DNA of 64,000 nt from Hyphomicrobiales bacterium (GTDB taxonomy: Bacteria > Pseudomonadota > Alphaproteobacteria > Rhodospirillales > JACKKN01): contig JACKKN010000002.1 in assembly GCA_024236415.1 (NCBI GenBank), positions 62,001 to 126,000 of the forward strand, given 5' to 3'. A program made the position numbers and the translations under genes. Below the pieces are notes generated by a model, which saw nothing but the letters and a program-made list of their open reading frames with translations, had not been told where the DNA came from and did not search any database. Shown piece after piece: positions 7,140-15,666 of this stretch (position 1 is the stretch's first letter; each line of letters starts with the position of its first letter).

Positions 7140-8777
7140 ATGACCAACCCGTACGCCCAAGATCTGGACAAGAACGCCGCCAACTTCACGCAGCTGTCGC
7201 CGCTCACGTTCCTGGCGCGCGCGGCCAATGTCTATCCCGGGCATGCGTCCGTGGTCCACGGCGACCGGCGCTACACCTGGGCCGAGACCTACGCCCGCTG
7301 CCGCCGCCTGGCCTCGGCCCTGGCGGCGCGGGGCATCGGCTTCGGCGACACGGTGGCGGTGATGGCCGCCAACACCCCCGAGATCTACGAGGCCAGCTTC
7401 GGCGTGCCCATGCTGGGCGCCGTGGTCAACACCCTGAACGTGCGCCTGGACGCCGAGAACATCGCCTTCTGCCTGGACCACGGCGAGGCCAAGGTGCTGA
7501 TCACCGACACCGAGTTCGCCCCCACGGTCAAGGCCGCCCTGCCCCAGGTGGCCAACAAGGACCTGCTGGTGATCGACATCGACGACCCCCTGGCCGACCT
7601 GCCCCCCGGCATCGGCGAGCGCCTGGGCGCCATGGACTACGAGGAATTCCTCGCCACCGGCGACCCCGAGTTCGCCTGGTCCCTGCCCGACGACGAGTGG
7701 AACGCCATCTCGCTGAACTACACCTCGGGCACCACCGGCAACCCCAAGGGCGTCGTCTACCACCACCGCGGCGCCTACCTGAACGCGCTGGGCAACGCCG
7801 TCGGCTGGAACATGGGCCACCACCCCGTCTACCTGTGGACCCTGCCCATGTTCCACTGCAACGGCTGGTGCTTCCCCTGGACCCTGGCCGCCGTGGCCGG
7901 CACCAGCGTCTGCCTGCGCCGGGTCACCGGCGGCAACATCTTCGATGCCATCGCCGACCAGGGGGTGACCCACTTCTGCGGCGCCCCCATCGTCATGAAC
8001 TTCGTCATCAACGCCACCGAGGACGAGCGCCGCGACTTCGACGGCACGGTGCAGATGATGACCGCCGCCGCGCCGCCGCCGGCGGCGACCCTGGAGCGCA
8101 TGCAGCGCATGGGCTTCGAGGTGACCCACGTGTACGGCCTGACCGAGACCTACGGCCCGGCGGTCATGTGCGCCTGGCACGACAACTGGAACGCCCTGCC
8201 GATCGAGGAGCAGGCGCGCCTGAAATCCCGCCAGGGGGTGCCCTACCACGTGCTGGAGGGGCTGCAGATCATGGACCCCGAGACCATGCAGCCGGTGCCC
8301 GCCGACGGCCAGACCATGGGCGAGGCCATGATGCGCGGCAACATCGTCATGAAGGGCTACCTCAAGAACCCCCAGGCCACCGATGAGGCCTTCCGCGGCG
8401 GCTGGTTCCACTCCGGCGACCTGGGCGTCATGCACCCGGACGGCTACATCGAGCTGCGCGACCGGTCGAAGGACATCATCATCTCGGGCGGCGAGAACAT
8501 TTCGTCGATCGAGGTCGAGGGCGTGCTGTACCGCCACCCGGCGGTGCTGGCCGCCGCCGTGGTGGCCAAGCCCGACGACAAGTGGGGCGAGACCCCCTGC
8601 GCCTTCATCGAGGTCAAGGAGGGCGAGACCCCCAGCGAGCAGGAGATCATCGACTTCTGCCGCGCCAACCTGGCCCACTACAAGTGCCCGCGCAACGTGG
8701 TGTTCGGCGAACTGCCCAAGACCTCGACCGGCAAGATCCAGAAGTTCAAGCTGCGCGACCAGGCACGCCAGGGGTAG
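7140..8777 (+). CDS. Acyl-CoA ligase, DmdB-like (AMP-binding)
   Basis: A 545-residue AMP-forming acyl-CoA ligase. The start MTNPYAQDLDKN at 7140 has GGAAGGGGAG upstream; an in-frame ATG at 7074 gives an atypical arginine-rich extension and is rejected. Motifs: YTSGTTGNPKGVVYHHRG (adenylate P-loop, about 193-210), PMFHCNGWCFPW, VYGLTETYGP (A5), FHSGDLGVMHPDGY (A7), RDRSKDIIISGGENIS (A8 hinge) and PKTSTGKIQKF (A10 lysine). The overall pattern resembles 3-methylmercaptopropionyl-CoA ligase DmdB and medium-chain fatty acyl ligases; which substrate is used cannot be decided. The downstream dienoyl-CoA-reductase-like SDR suggests fatty-acid breakdown. Confidence 0.88.
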   Translation: MTNPYAQDLDKNAANFTQLSPLTFLARAANVYPGHASVVHGDRRYTWAETYARCRRLASALAARGIGFGDTVAVMAANTPEIYEASFGVPMLGAVVNTLNVRLDAENIAFCLDHGEAKVLITDTEFAPTVKAALPQVANKDLLVIDIDDPLADLPPGIGERLGAMDYEEFLATGDPEFAWSLPDDEWNAISLNYTSGTTGNPKGVVYHHRGAYLNALGNAVGWNMGHHPVYLWTLPMFHCNGWCFPWTLAAVAGTSVCLRRVTGGNIFDAIADQGVTHFCGAPIVMNFVINATEDERRDFDGTVQMMTAAAPPPAATLERMQRMGFEVTHVYGLTETYGPAVMCAWHDNWNALPIEEQARLKSRQGVPYHVLEGLQIMDPETMQPVPADGQTMGEAMMRGNIVMKGYLKNPQATDEAFRGGWFHSGDLGVMHPDGYIELRDRSKDIIISGGENISSIEVEGVLYRHPAVLAAAVVAKPDDKWGETPCAFIEVKEGETPSEQEIIDFCRANLAHYKCPRNVVFGELPKTSTGKIQKFKLRDQARQG

Positions 8778-8883
8778 GGGCGAACCCCTTCCGGTCCCCC
8801 CCGCGCCGCGCTATGCTGGCGGCAATAATTCGCAAGCGAAGCAAAGCGGCCCCCGCGCGGGGCCGCGGCACGGGAGGACGGGG

Positions 8884-9741
8884 ATGTTCCAAGACAATCT
8901 GCTGGCCGGCAAGAAGGTGCTGATCACGGGCGGCGGCACGGGGCTGGGCAAGTCCATCGGCCGGCGCTACCTGGAGCTGGGGGCCGAGCTGGTGATCTGC
9001 GGCCGCCGGGTCGAGGTGCTGGAGGCCACTGCCCAGGAGTTCCGCGCCGAAACCGGCGGCACCGTCACCACCCACGGCTGCGACGTGCGCGATTCAGGTG
9101 CCGTCGAGGCCATGTTCGACGCCATCTGGGCCGACGGGCCCCTGGACGGCCTGGTCAACAACGCCGCCGGCAACTTCATCGCCCGCACCGAAACCCTGTC
9201 GCCGCGGGCCTTCGACGCCGTGGTCGACATCGTCCTGCGCGGTGCCGCGTACTGCATCCTGGCCTGCGGCCGGCGCTGGATCGCGGCCGGGCGCGGCGGC
9301 ACCATCCTCAGCGTCTCCACCAGCGGCGCCGAGCAGGGGCGCGCCTTCACCGTGCCCTCGGCGGCGGCCAAGGCGGGCGTGGTGGCCATGACCCGCAGCC
9401 TGGCCGTGGAATGGGGGCCGAAGGGCATTCGTTTGAACGCGGTGGCGCCGGGCTACTTCCCCACCCCCGGCGCCTGGGAACGCCTGTTCCCCGCCGACGC
9501 CGTCGCCAGGCCCCAGGAGATGCAGGTGCCCCTGCGCCGCCTGGGCGAGCACATCGAGCTGGCCAACCTGTTTTCCTACCTGATGTCCGACGGCGCCGCC
9601 TACGTGAACGGCCAGTTCATCACCATCGACGGCGGCCGCGCCCTGCAGGAGGGCGGCGGCGGCGACGCGGTCAAGCCCCTGTTCGACTGGACCGAGGACC
9701 AGTGGGCCGCCTTCCGCGACGTGGGCCGGGCCAAGAAGTAG
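8884..9741 (+). CDS. SDR protein of the 2,4-dienoyl-CoA reductase type
   Basis: A 285-residue SDR. The cofactor motif is TGGGTGLG at 15-22 with CGRR after beta-2, which favours NADP(H). NNAAGNF at about 92-98 and the sequence VPSAAAKAGVVAM replace the usual Tyr-x-x-x-Lys with Ser159-x-x-x-Lys163. This SxxxK form, together with NNAAGNF, is characteristic of mitochondrial/peroxisomal 2,4-dienoyl-CoA reductases and their bacterial relatives, so the missing tyrosine is a family trait rather than damage. It would reduce 2,4-dienoyl-CoA formed in oxidation of unsaturated acyl chains. GGGAGGACGGGG precedes the ATG. It follows the acyl-CoA ligase by 106 bases. Confidence 0.82.
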   Translation: MFQDNLLAGKKVLITGGGTGLGKSIGRRYLELGAELVICGRRVEVLEATAQEFRAETGGTVTTHGCDVRDSGAVEAMFDAIWADGPLDGLVNNAAGNFIARTETLSPRAFDAVVDIVLRGAAYCILACGRRWIAAGRGGTILSVSTSGAEQGRAFTVPSAAAKAGVVAMTRSLAVEWGPKGIRLNAVAPGYFPTPGAWERLFPADAVARPQEMQVPLRRLGEHIELANLFSYLMSDGAAYVNGQFITIDGGRALQEGGGGDAVKPLFDWTEDQWAAFRDVGRAKK

Positions 9742-9745
9742 GCCC

Positions 9746-10171
9746 ATGTTCGCGGTCAAGGGCCTCGACCACATCGTCCTGCGCACCGCCGACGCGGCGC
9801 GCCTGATCGCCTTCTACCGCGACGTCCTGGGCTGCGCCGTGGAACGGTCGCGCGAGGATCTGGGCCTGTGGCACCTGCGCGCCGGCGCCGCCCTGATCGA
9901 CATCGTCGACGCCGCCGGGCCCCTGGGCCGACCGGGCGGCGCGGCGCCGGGGCCGGAGGGCCGCAACCTGGACCACTTGTGCCTGCGCCTGCAGCCCTTC
10001 GACGAGGCCGCCGTGCGCGCCCACCTGGCCGCCCACGGCATCGACGCCCCGGCGGCGGTGCCGAGGTTCGGCGCCGAGGGCGACGGCCCGTCCGTCTACA
10101 TCGCCGACCCCGACGGCAACACCGTGGAGTTGAAGGGCCCCCCGTTCGGCGGGCAGGGACCCGGTTCGTGA
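9746..10171 (+). CDS. VOC (glyoxalase/dioxygenase fold) family protein
   Basis: A 141-residue protein with two beta-alpha-beta-beta-beta modules: GLDHIVLRTADAARLIAFYRDVLG at the front and NLDHLCLRLQPFDEAAVRAHL in the second half, ending with YIADPDGNTVELKG. His8 and the His of NLDH plus the final Glu are the expected metal ligands. The length fits single-domain VOC proteins such as fosfomycin-resistance-like or lactoylglutathione-lyase-like enzymes, but no specific activity can be assigned. It begins 4 bases after the SDR stop and its own stop overlaps the next start (GTGA), so three genes are likely cotranslated. Confidence 0.85.
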   Translation: MFAVKGLDHIVLRTADAARLIAFYRDVLGCAVERSREDLGLWHLRAGAALIDIVDAAGPLGRPGGAAPGPEGRNLDHLCLRLQPFDEAAVRAHLAAHGIDAPAAVPRFGAEGDGPSVYIADPDGNTVELKGPPFGGQGPGS

Positions 10172-11232
10172 AACGCTTCCTGGGCGGCATCCTGCTTTCG
10201 GTCGCCACCGTCCTGATCCTGCTGGCCGCGGCGGAGGTCGTGCTGCGTTTCCTGCCGGTCAGGGAAGTGGTGCTGACCCGGCCCGTGGCGGCCGATGCCC
10301 GGCCCTTCGACATCTCGGCGCCGCCCAACAGCACGGTGGCGTACTCCCAGTCCTTCGGCCTGAAAAACGCCCGGCGGCGGCGGACCAACAACATGGGGTT
10401 TTTCGCCGATTTCGATTTCGAACCCGGCGCCCCGGTGGACCTGGCCATCGGCGACTCCTACGTCGAGGCGCTGCAGGTCGAATTCGCCGAAACCTTCCAC
10501 CAGATCTGGTCCCGGCAATCGGGTCGCCCCGTATACCCCCTGGGGGTCAGCGGCGCGCCCCTGTCGCAATACGAGGCCTACCTGGATCAGGCCTGCCGCG
10601 AGTTCAAGGTCCGCCGCGCCGTGATCACCATCGTCGCCAACGATTTCAACGAAAGCTTCCACGCACTCCGCGCCCGCGACGGGTTCTTCCACTACCGCGT
10701 GGTCGACGGTCTGGGGACGGAGGGCGGGCACCTGCAGGCAACCCTGCAGCCGACCCCCTTCGAGACGACCCCGCTGCGCGCCCTGGCCAACAGCTCCAGC
10801 CTGGTCCGCTACCTCTTTTTCAACCTGGAGGCCGGGAATCTCGTGCGCCACCTGACCCGGCCTGGGCGGGGCGAGGTGACCCGCCGTGTCGAACCCGATC
10901 AGCGGGCCTTTACCATCGGGCGACAGGCCATCGACCTGTTCCTTTCCCGCATCGGCGGCTACTGCCTGGGCCCGCGCGAACTGCTGCTCGTGATCGACGG
11001 GGACCGCAGGCGGCTGTATGGCGGCCGGCCGAACCGGTACCTGGGGGCCATGCGCGAACATTTCCTGGCCCGCGCCGGGGCCGCGGGCTTCCGTGTCCTC
11101 GACCTGGAGCCCGTGTTCGCCGCCGATTACGCCGCCCACGGCCAGATGTTCAACGACCCCCACGAATGGCACTGGAACACCCACGGCCACGCCGTGATTG
11201 CCGCCGCCATCGCCAAGGCATTCGCCCCGTAG
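10168..11232 (+). CDS. Membrane-anchored SGNH/GDSL-like hydrolase
   Basis: A 354-residue protein starting at GTG 10168, which overlaps the VOC stop as GTGA and implies translational coupling. Residues about 5-28 form one hydrophobic segment (FLGGILLSVATVLILLAAAE), probably a membrane anchor or signal. The catalytic GDS motif is in LAIGDSYVEAL (about residue 93), a conserved VANDFNESFHALR sits in the middle, and the C-terminal Asp/His block is NDPHEWHWNTHGHAVIA. These match the SGNH hydrolase superfamily, in which members act as esterases or as O-acetyl-transfer partners in envelope polysaccharides. Substrate unknown. It converges on the DUF4197 gene with a 22-base gap. Confidence 0.72.
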   Translation: MKRFLGGILLSVATVLILLAAAEVVLRFLPVREVVLTRPVAADARPFDISAPPNSTVAYSQSFGLKNARRRRTNNMGFFADFDFEPGAPVDLAIGDSYVEALQVEFAETFHQIWSRQSGRPVYPLGVSGAPLSQYEAYLDQACREFKVRRAVITIVANDFNESFHALRARDGFFHYRVVDGLGTEGGHLQATLQPTPFETTPLRALANSSSLVRYLFFNLEAGNLVRHLTRPGRGEVTRRVEPDQRAFTIGRQAIDLFLSRIGGYCLGPRELLLVIDGDRRRLYGGRPNRYLGAMREHFLARAGAAGFRVLDLEPVFAADYAAHGQMFNDPHEWHWNTHGHAVIAAAIAKAFAP

Positions 11233-11254
11233 GAGGGGGAGCCGAGCCGATGGC

Positions 11255-12010
11255 TCAGCGGCCGAACACCTTCTTCAGCAGTTCGGTGGTGCGGGCCGCC
11301 GGGTTCTCGCGGATGCGGGCCTCCTCCTGGGCGATGTAGTAGAACAGCCCGTCCATGGCCTTGCCGAGGGCGTGGTCGGTCAGGTCGGCCTTGACGTCGG
11401 GCACGAAGGGCACCTGCTTGTACTGGCCCATCATGGCGTCGTAGGACTGGATGGCGCCCACCTCGGACAGCGAGGAATCGACGATCGGGCGCATGCGCTG
11501 CGCCAGGGGGTTGGACATCTTACCCTGGAAGTAGCGCGTGGCCGAGTCCTTGGGGCCGTTGTAGATCTTCCGGGCGTCGTCCATGGACATGTCGGAAATG
11601 GCGTTCCAGAACAGTTCCTTGGCCTCGGGCACGGCCTTTTCGGCGGCCCGGTTCAGGCGCAGTTCCAGGTCGTCGGCCATCTGCGACATGCCGACCTTGC
11701 GCAGCACGTTCTGGACCGTCTTCAGGCTGTCCGGCAGGGGGATGTGGATCTTGGGGTCGGCGTTGAAGCCGTCGGCGGTGCCGAGTTGCCCCACCACCCG
11801 CTCGGTACCCACGCGCAGGGCCTCGCGCAGGCCCGAGGCGATCTCGCCCGTGGTCAGGTTGCCGGCGGCCGAGGTGCCGCCCGAGCCCGAGCCCGAGCCC
11901 TGGTTCAGCAGGTCCTTGGCCTTGCCCAGCCAGTTGCTTTGGGCCGGCGCCAGGGCGGGCGCGGCGACCACGGCCAGGGCGGCGAGGATCAGGAAAAGCC
12001 GGAAGCGCAT
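11255..12010 (-). CDS. DUF4197 family exported protein
   Basis: A 251-residue protein with a clear signal peptide (RFRLFLILAALAVVAAPALA, cleavage near APAQ). A short Gly-Ser linker (GSGSGSGG, encoded by a run of GAGCCC repeats on the plus strand at 11882-11904) separates it from the DUF4197 domain, recognised by GLREALRVGTERVV, DGFNADPKIHIPLP and the region VGAIQSYDAMMGQYKQVPF, ending with ENPAARTTELLKKVFG. The family is periplasmic and widespread in proteobacteria with no known function. It is separated from accA by 101 bases and may use its own promoter. Confidence 0.85.
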   Translation of the reverse strand: MRFRLFLILAALAVVAAPALAPAQSNWLGKAKDLLNQGSGSGSGGTSAAGNLTTGEIASGLREALRVGTERVVGQLGTADGFNADPKIHIPLPDSLKTVQNVLRKVGMSQMADDLELRLNRAAEKAVPEAKELFWNAISDMSMDDARKIYNGPKDSATRYFQGKMSNPLAQRMRPIVDSSLSEVGAIQSYDAMMGQYKQVPFVPDVKADLTDHALGKAMDGLFYYIAQEEARIRENPAARTTELLKKVFGR

Positions 12011-12111
12011 GTCGCACCCTCCCCCGATGTCATGGTTGGCGGGACGACCGCGCGCCGTCCCCGGGCCTCAATTCTGGCACCGGTGGCGGGGCCGATCAAA
12101 CGGCCCGTGGG

Positions 12112-13068
12112 TCAGGACAGGCCGTTCTTGCCCATTTCCAGGAATTTCTCGCGGCGCCGGGCCTTCAGCACCCCGCCCTCCACCTGGTCATAGGCGGCCA
12201 GGGCCTCCTCCAGGGCGTCGCCGGCGTTGGCGATGGCCCTGGACGGTTCGCGGTGGGCGCCGCCCATGGGCTCCTGGATGACCCGGTCGATGACCCCCAG
12301 GTCCAGCAGGTCGCCGGCGGTCAGCTTCAGGGCCTCGGCGGCCTCCTCGGCCTGCTCGCCGTTGCGCCACAGGATCGAGGCGCAGCCCTCGGGCGTGATC
12401 ACCGAATAGACGGCGTGCTCCATCATCATCACCGTGTTGGCCACGGCCAGGGCGATGGCGCCGCCCGAGCCGCCCTCGCCGATGACGATGCTGACCACGG
12501 GCACCTTCAGGTCGATGCAGGTCTCGATCGACCGTGCGATGGCCTCGGCCTGGCCGCGGGCCTCGGCGTCCACCCCCGGATAGGCGCCCGAGGTGTCCAC
12601 CAGGGTCACCACCGGCAGGCGGAAGCGGTCGGCCAGGCGCATCAGGCGGATCGCCTTGCGGTAGCCCTCGGGCCGGGCCATGCCGAAGTTGTGGCGCAGG
12701 CGGGTGGCCGTGTCGGCGCCCTTCTCCTGGCCGATGACCATGACCGACCGGCCGCGGAATCGGCCCAGGCCGCCGACGATGGCCGCGTCCTCGGCAAAGG
12801 CGCGGTCGCCGGCCAGCGGCGTGAACTCGTCGATCAGCTCGCGGATGTAGTCCAGCGTGTGCGGCCGGTCCGGGTGGCGGGCGACCTGGGTCTTCTGCCA
12901 GGGGGTCAGCTTGGCATAGGTCTGGCGCAGGGTCTTTTCGGCCTTGGCCTGCAGCTTGCCCACCTCGTCGGCGATGTTGACCTCGCCGTTGCTCTGCAGG
13001 TGGCGCAGTTCCTCGATCTTGCCCTCGAGTTCGGCGATCGGCTTTTCGAAGTCCAGGTAATTGTGCAT
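12112..13068 (-). CDS. accA: Acetyl-CoA carboxylase carboxyltransferase subunit alpha
   Basis: A 318-residue protein, the usual length for AccA. It begins MHNYLDFEKPIAELEGKIEEL and contains the crotonase-fold core with VMVIGQEKG, RLADRFRLPVVTLVDTSGAYPG, VVSIVIGEGGSGGAIALAVAN and MMEHAVYSVITPEGCASILWR, all signature AccA segments. With AccD it transfers the carboxyl group from carboxybiotin to acetyl-CoA, giving malonyl-CoA for fatty-acid synthesis in the cytosol. accD, accB and accC are not in the window. It sits 55 bases downstream of mcl1 and may be cotranscribed with it, which is not its usual neighbour. Confidence 0.96.
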   Translation of the reverse strand: MHNYLDFEKPIAELEGKIEELRHLQSNGEVNIADEVGKLQAKAEKTLRQTYAKLTPWQKTQVARHPDRPHTLDYIRELIDEFTPLAGDRAFAEDAAIVGGLGRFRGRSVMVIGQEKGADTATRLRHNFGMARPEGYRKAIRLMRLADRFRLPVVTLVDTSGAYPGVDAEARGQAEAIARSIETCIDLKVPVVSIVIGEGGSGGAIALAVANTVMMMEHAVYSVITPEGCASILWRNGEQAEEAAEALKLTAGDLLDLGVIDRVIQEPMGGAHREPSRAIANAGDALEEALAAYDQVEGGVLKARRREKFLEMGKNGLS

Positions 13069-13123
13069 GGACCCTATCTACCCCAGGGCGATTCCGCGGG
13101 CAACAGGCGCCTTCGCGGCACCG

Positions 13124-14104
13124 TCAGCCGCGGCCGGCGATCTCGGCCGCCTTCTTGATCAGCACCTGGGCCTGCTTGATGGAGGCGATGTCGATCAGGC
13201 GGCCGTCCAGGGTCACGGCGCCCAGGCCGTCGCGGTCGGCCTGGGCCATGGCGTCCAGGATGCGCTGGGCCTGAGTCACCTCGGCCTCGGACGGGCTGAA
13301 CAGGGTGTTGGCCAGGTCCACCTGGCTGGGGTGGATGGCCCACTTGCCCTCGCAGCCCAGGACCGCGGCGCGCATGGCCTGGGCCTCGTAGCCGGCGGCG
13401 TCGCTGAAGTCGCCGAACGGGCCGTCGATGGGGCGCAGGCCGTTGGCCCGGGCCGCCACCACCATGCGCGAGATGGCGTAATGCCACATGTCGCCCCAGT
13501 GGTAGTCGCGTTTGCCGTCGGCGTCGGGGTGGGTCAGCACGCCGTACCGCTCGTTCGGGCCGCCGATGCTGGTGGTCCGCGCCTTGGTCGAGGCGGCGTA
13601 GTCGGCGACGCCGAAGTGCAGGGATTCGTTGCGCGGGCTGGCGGCGGCGATCGCCTCGACGTTCTGCATGCCCAGCGCCGTCTCGATGATCATCTCCAGC
13701 CCGATGCGCCTGGAAATGCCCTTGGCGGCCTCGATCTGGGTCAGCAGCATGTCGACGGCGTAGATGTCCGACGCGGTGCCGGCCTTGGGGATCATGATCA
13801 GGTCCAGCTTGTCGCCGGCCTGCTCGACCACGTCGACGATGTCGCGGTAGGCGTAGTGGGTGTCCAGGCCGTTGATGCGCACGGACATGGTCTTGCCGGT
13901 CCAGTCCAGGTCGTTCAGGGCGGCGATGATGTTCTTGCGCGCCTGCTCCTTCTGGTCCGGGGCGACGGCGTCCTCCAGGTCCAGGAACACCACGTCGGCG
14001 GTGCCCTGGGCGGCCTTCTCCAGGAACCGGGTGTTGGAGCCGGGCACGGCCTGTTCCGAGCGGTTCAGGCGCGCGGTGCATTCCTCGACGATGGTGAAAC
14101 TCAT
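13124..14104 (-). CDS. mcl1: L-malyl-CoA / beta-methylmalyl-CoA lyase (CitE/HpcH family)
   Basis: A 326-residue aldolase of the HpcH/HpaI-CitE superfamily. Matches to Rhodobacter-type Mcl1 run along the whole length: ADVVFLDLEDAVAPDQK, VRINGLDTHYAYRDIVDVVE, LIMIPKAGTASDIYAVD, the metal-binding EMIIETALG, FGVADYAAS, GPFGDFSDAAGY, GKWAIHPSQVDLANTLF and GRLIDIASIKQAQVLI at the end. The enzyme cleaves methylmalyl-CoA to propionyl-CoA and glyoxylate and malyl-CoA to acetyl-CoA and glyoxylate in the ethylmalonyl-CoA pathway. The ATG at 14104 is preceded by GGGGGAG; an upstream in-frame ATG at 14224 gives a low-complexity extension and is rejected. Its presence suggests acetyl-CoA assimilation without a glyoxylate shunt. 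Confidence 0.85.
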   Translation of the reverse strand: MSFTIVEECTARLNRSEQAVPGSNTRFLEKAAQGTADVVFLDLEDAVAPDQKEQARKNIIAALNDLDWTGKTMSVRINGLDTHYAYRDIVDVVEQAGDKLDLIMIPKAGTASDIYAVDMLLTQIEAAKGISRRIGLEMIIETALGMQNVEAIAAASPRNESLHFGVADYAASTKARTTSIGGPNERYGVLTHPDADGKRDYHWGDMWHYAISRMVVAARANGLRPIDGPFGDFSDAAGYEAQAMRAAVLGCEGKWAIHPSQVDLANTLFSPSEAEVTQAQRILDAMAQADRDGLGAVTLDGRLIDIASIKQAQVLIKKAAEIAGRG

Positions 14105-14226
14105 GACACTCCCCCTTGGTTGGCGGCGCCCCCCGGCCGCCATGCCGCAGCGGCGGCCGCGGCGGGGTCGGAGAAGACGGAAAGCGGATGGCCGCCCCGG
14201 AGACCCGGCGGGCGGGCGCGGCACGG

Positions 14227-14241
14227 CCGTTTGGAAAACGG
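14227..14241. promoter_or_regulatory. Palindrome upstream of mcl1
   Basis: CCGTTTGGAAAACGG is a perfect 6+3+6 inverted repeat located 123 bases before the mcl1 start, in the 216-base gap after the amidase gene. It could be an operator for mcl1. No regulator gene lies nearby and I cannot name the protein that would bind it. Confidence 0.3.
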
Positions 14242-14287
14242 TTCCCTGGTGATATGCGCTGGCGCGCCGATTTTCAAGGCAAACCGT

Positions 14288-14320
14288 GCCGCCGGGCCGC
14301 GGCGCGGCGCGGCCGCCGGC
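14288..14320 (-). terminator. Possible terminator hairpin after the amidase gene
   Basis: Directly after the amidase stop the minus strand reads GCCGGCGGCCGCG, a short loop, then CGCGGCCCGGCGGC, forming an imperfect GC stem with one bulge, followed by the weakly T-rich ACGGTTTGCCTTGAAAAT. The stem is strong but the U-tract poor, so termination is only plausible. Confidence 0.35.
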
Positions 14321-15658
14321 TCAGGCGTCCTCGGCCACCCGTTGCGCCAGCCAGCGGCCGTTGCGCAGCAGGCGCCCGTCGTCGCCCCGCGGCGCCACCA
14401 GCTGCACGCCCAGCGGCATCCCCGCCTCGCCCTGCATCAGCGGCAGAGAAACCGCCGGCACCCCCAGGTAGGACCAGATGGTGCAGAACACGGGGTCGCC
14501 CGTGGCGTCGCCCACCGGCGCCTCGCCGGGGGTGGCCGGGGTCAGGAAGGCGTCAAAGTCGGTGCCCAGGTCGGCCAGCCAGGCGTTCAGGGGCGCCATG
14601 CGTTCCACCGCCGTGGTGTAGTCCAGGGCGGTCACGGTGCGTCCCTCGTCCATCATGCCGCGCAGGATGTCGCTGATGCGGTCCTCGCCGCGGGCCACGT
14701 AGCCGGCCAGGTTGCGGGCCAGGTCCGTGAACATGATGGCCTTCAGGTCGTCCACCACCCGGTCGAAGGCCGGCGGCAGGTCGATCTCGTGGCAGGCGTC
14801 GCCCAGGAAGTCGCGCAGTTCCTCGAAGGCTTCGCGGGTGGCCGCCTCGGCCCGGTCCCAGACGGGTGTGCGGAAGAAGGCCAGGCGCGGCGGCGCCGGC
14901 GGCTCCTGGGCCGCGATCTCGGCCAGGCGCGGCGCCGCCCGCGGCCGGGTGTCGGGATCGGCCGGGTCGTGGGCCATCAGGCATTCGGCGATCAGGGCCG
15001 CGTCCTCGACCGAGCGGGCGAACACGCCGACCTGGTCCAGGCCCCGCGACAGGGGCAGGATCCCGGCCCGCGAAATGCGCCCGTGGGTCGGCTTGTAGCC
15101 GACGATGCCGCAGAACGAGGCCGGCCGGATCACCGACCCGTTGGTCTGGGTGCCCACGGCCACGGGCACCATGCCCGCCGCCACGGCCGCCGCCGAGCCG
15201 CTGGACGAGCCGCCCGGGGTGCGGCTGGGGTCGTGGGGATTGCGCGTCTTGCCGGGGGCGTAGACGGCCATTTCCGTGGTCACGGTCTTGCCCATGATCA
15301 CCGCCCCGGCGGCGCGCAGCAGGGCCACGGCGGCGCTGTCGGTGCGGGGCTGGCGCCCGGCATCCAGGACGGTGCCGTTCTCGGTCGGCATGTCGGCGGT
15401 GTCGAAGATGTCCTTGACCCCCACGGGGACCCCGTGCAGCGGCCCCACCGGGCCGCCGGCGGCGCGCAGGGCGTCCAGGCGCTGGGCCTGGGCGCGGGCG
15501 TGGTCCGGGTCCAGGAAGGTCCAGGCCTGAACCTGGCCGTCGCGGGCCTCGATGCGGGCCAGGCTGGCCTCCACCACCTCGGTGGCCGTGGTCACGCCGT
15601 CGTCGATCAGCCGCGCCAGTTGCGCGGCGCTCAGGTCCGCCAGGTCGGTGGTCTCCAT
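14321..15658 (-). CDS. Amidase (amidase-signature family)
   Basis: A 445-residue amidase-signature enzyme. The Ser-Ser-Lys triad is visible: Lys82 in GVPVGVKDIFDTA, the cis-serine in the Gly/Ser-rich motif TPGGSSSGSAAAVAAG (about 148-163) and the nucleophile Ser175 in GTQTNGSVIRPASFCG. It hydrolyses an amide to acid plus ammonia; the family includes GatA, but there is no gatB/gatC here, and the AGKTRNPHDPSRTPGG form is typical of catabolic amidases. The gene lies 8 bases downstream of a small membrane protein and a TRAP transporter, so import followed by hydrolysis of an amide or amido acid is the likely role (inference). The start 15658 is preferred over the in-frame ATG at 15763, which would overlap the upstream gene. 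Confidence 0.88.
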   Translation of the reverse strand: METTDLADLSAAQLARLIDDGVTTATEVVEASLARIEARDGQVQAWTFLDPDHARAQAQRLDALRAAGGPVGPLHGVPVGVKDIFDTADMPTENGTVLDAGRQPRTDSAAVALLRAAGAVIMGKTVTTEMAVYAPGKTRNPHDPSRTPGGSSSGSAAAVAAGMVPVAVGTQTNGSVIRPASFCGIVGYKPTHGRISRAGILPLSRGLDQVGVFARSVEDAALIAECLMAHDPADPDTRPRAAPRLAEIAAQEPPAPPRLAFFRTPVWDRAEAATREAFEELRDFLGDACHEIDLPPAFDRVVDDLKAIMFTDLARNLAGYVARGEDRISDILRGMMDEGRTVTALDYTTAVERMAPLNAWLADLGTDFDAFLTPATPGEAPVGDATGDPVFCTIWSYLGVPAVSLPLMQGEAGMPLGVQLVAPRGDDGRLLRNGRWLAQRVAEDA

Positions 15659-15666
15659 GGGGTCCC

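Noticed and set aside
8884..9741. SDR with damaged active site (no Tyr-x-x-x-Lys)
   Set aside because: The Ser-x-x-x-Lys form with NNAAGNF is normal for 2,4-dienoyl-CoA reductase-type SDRs.
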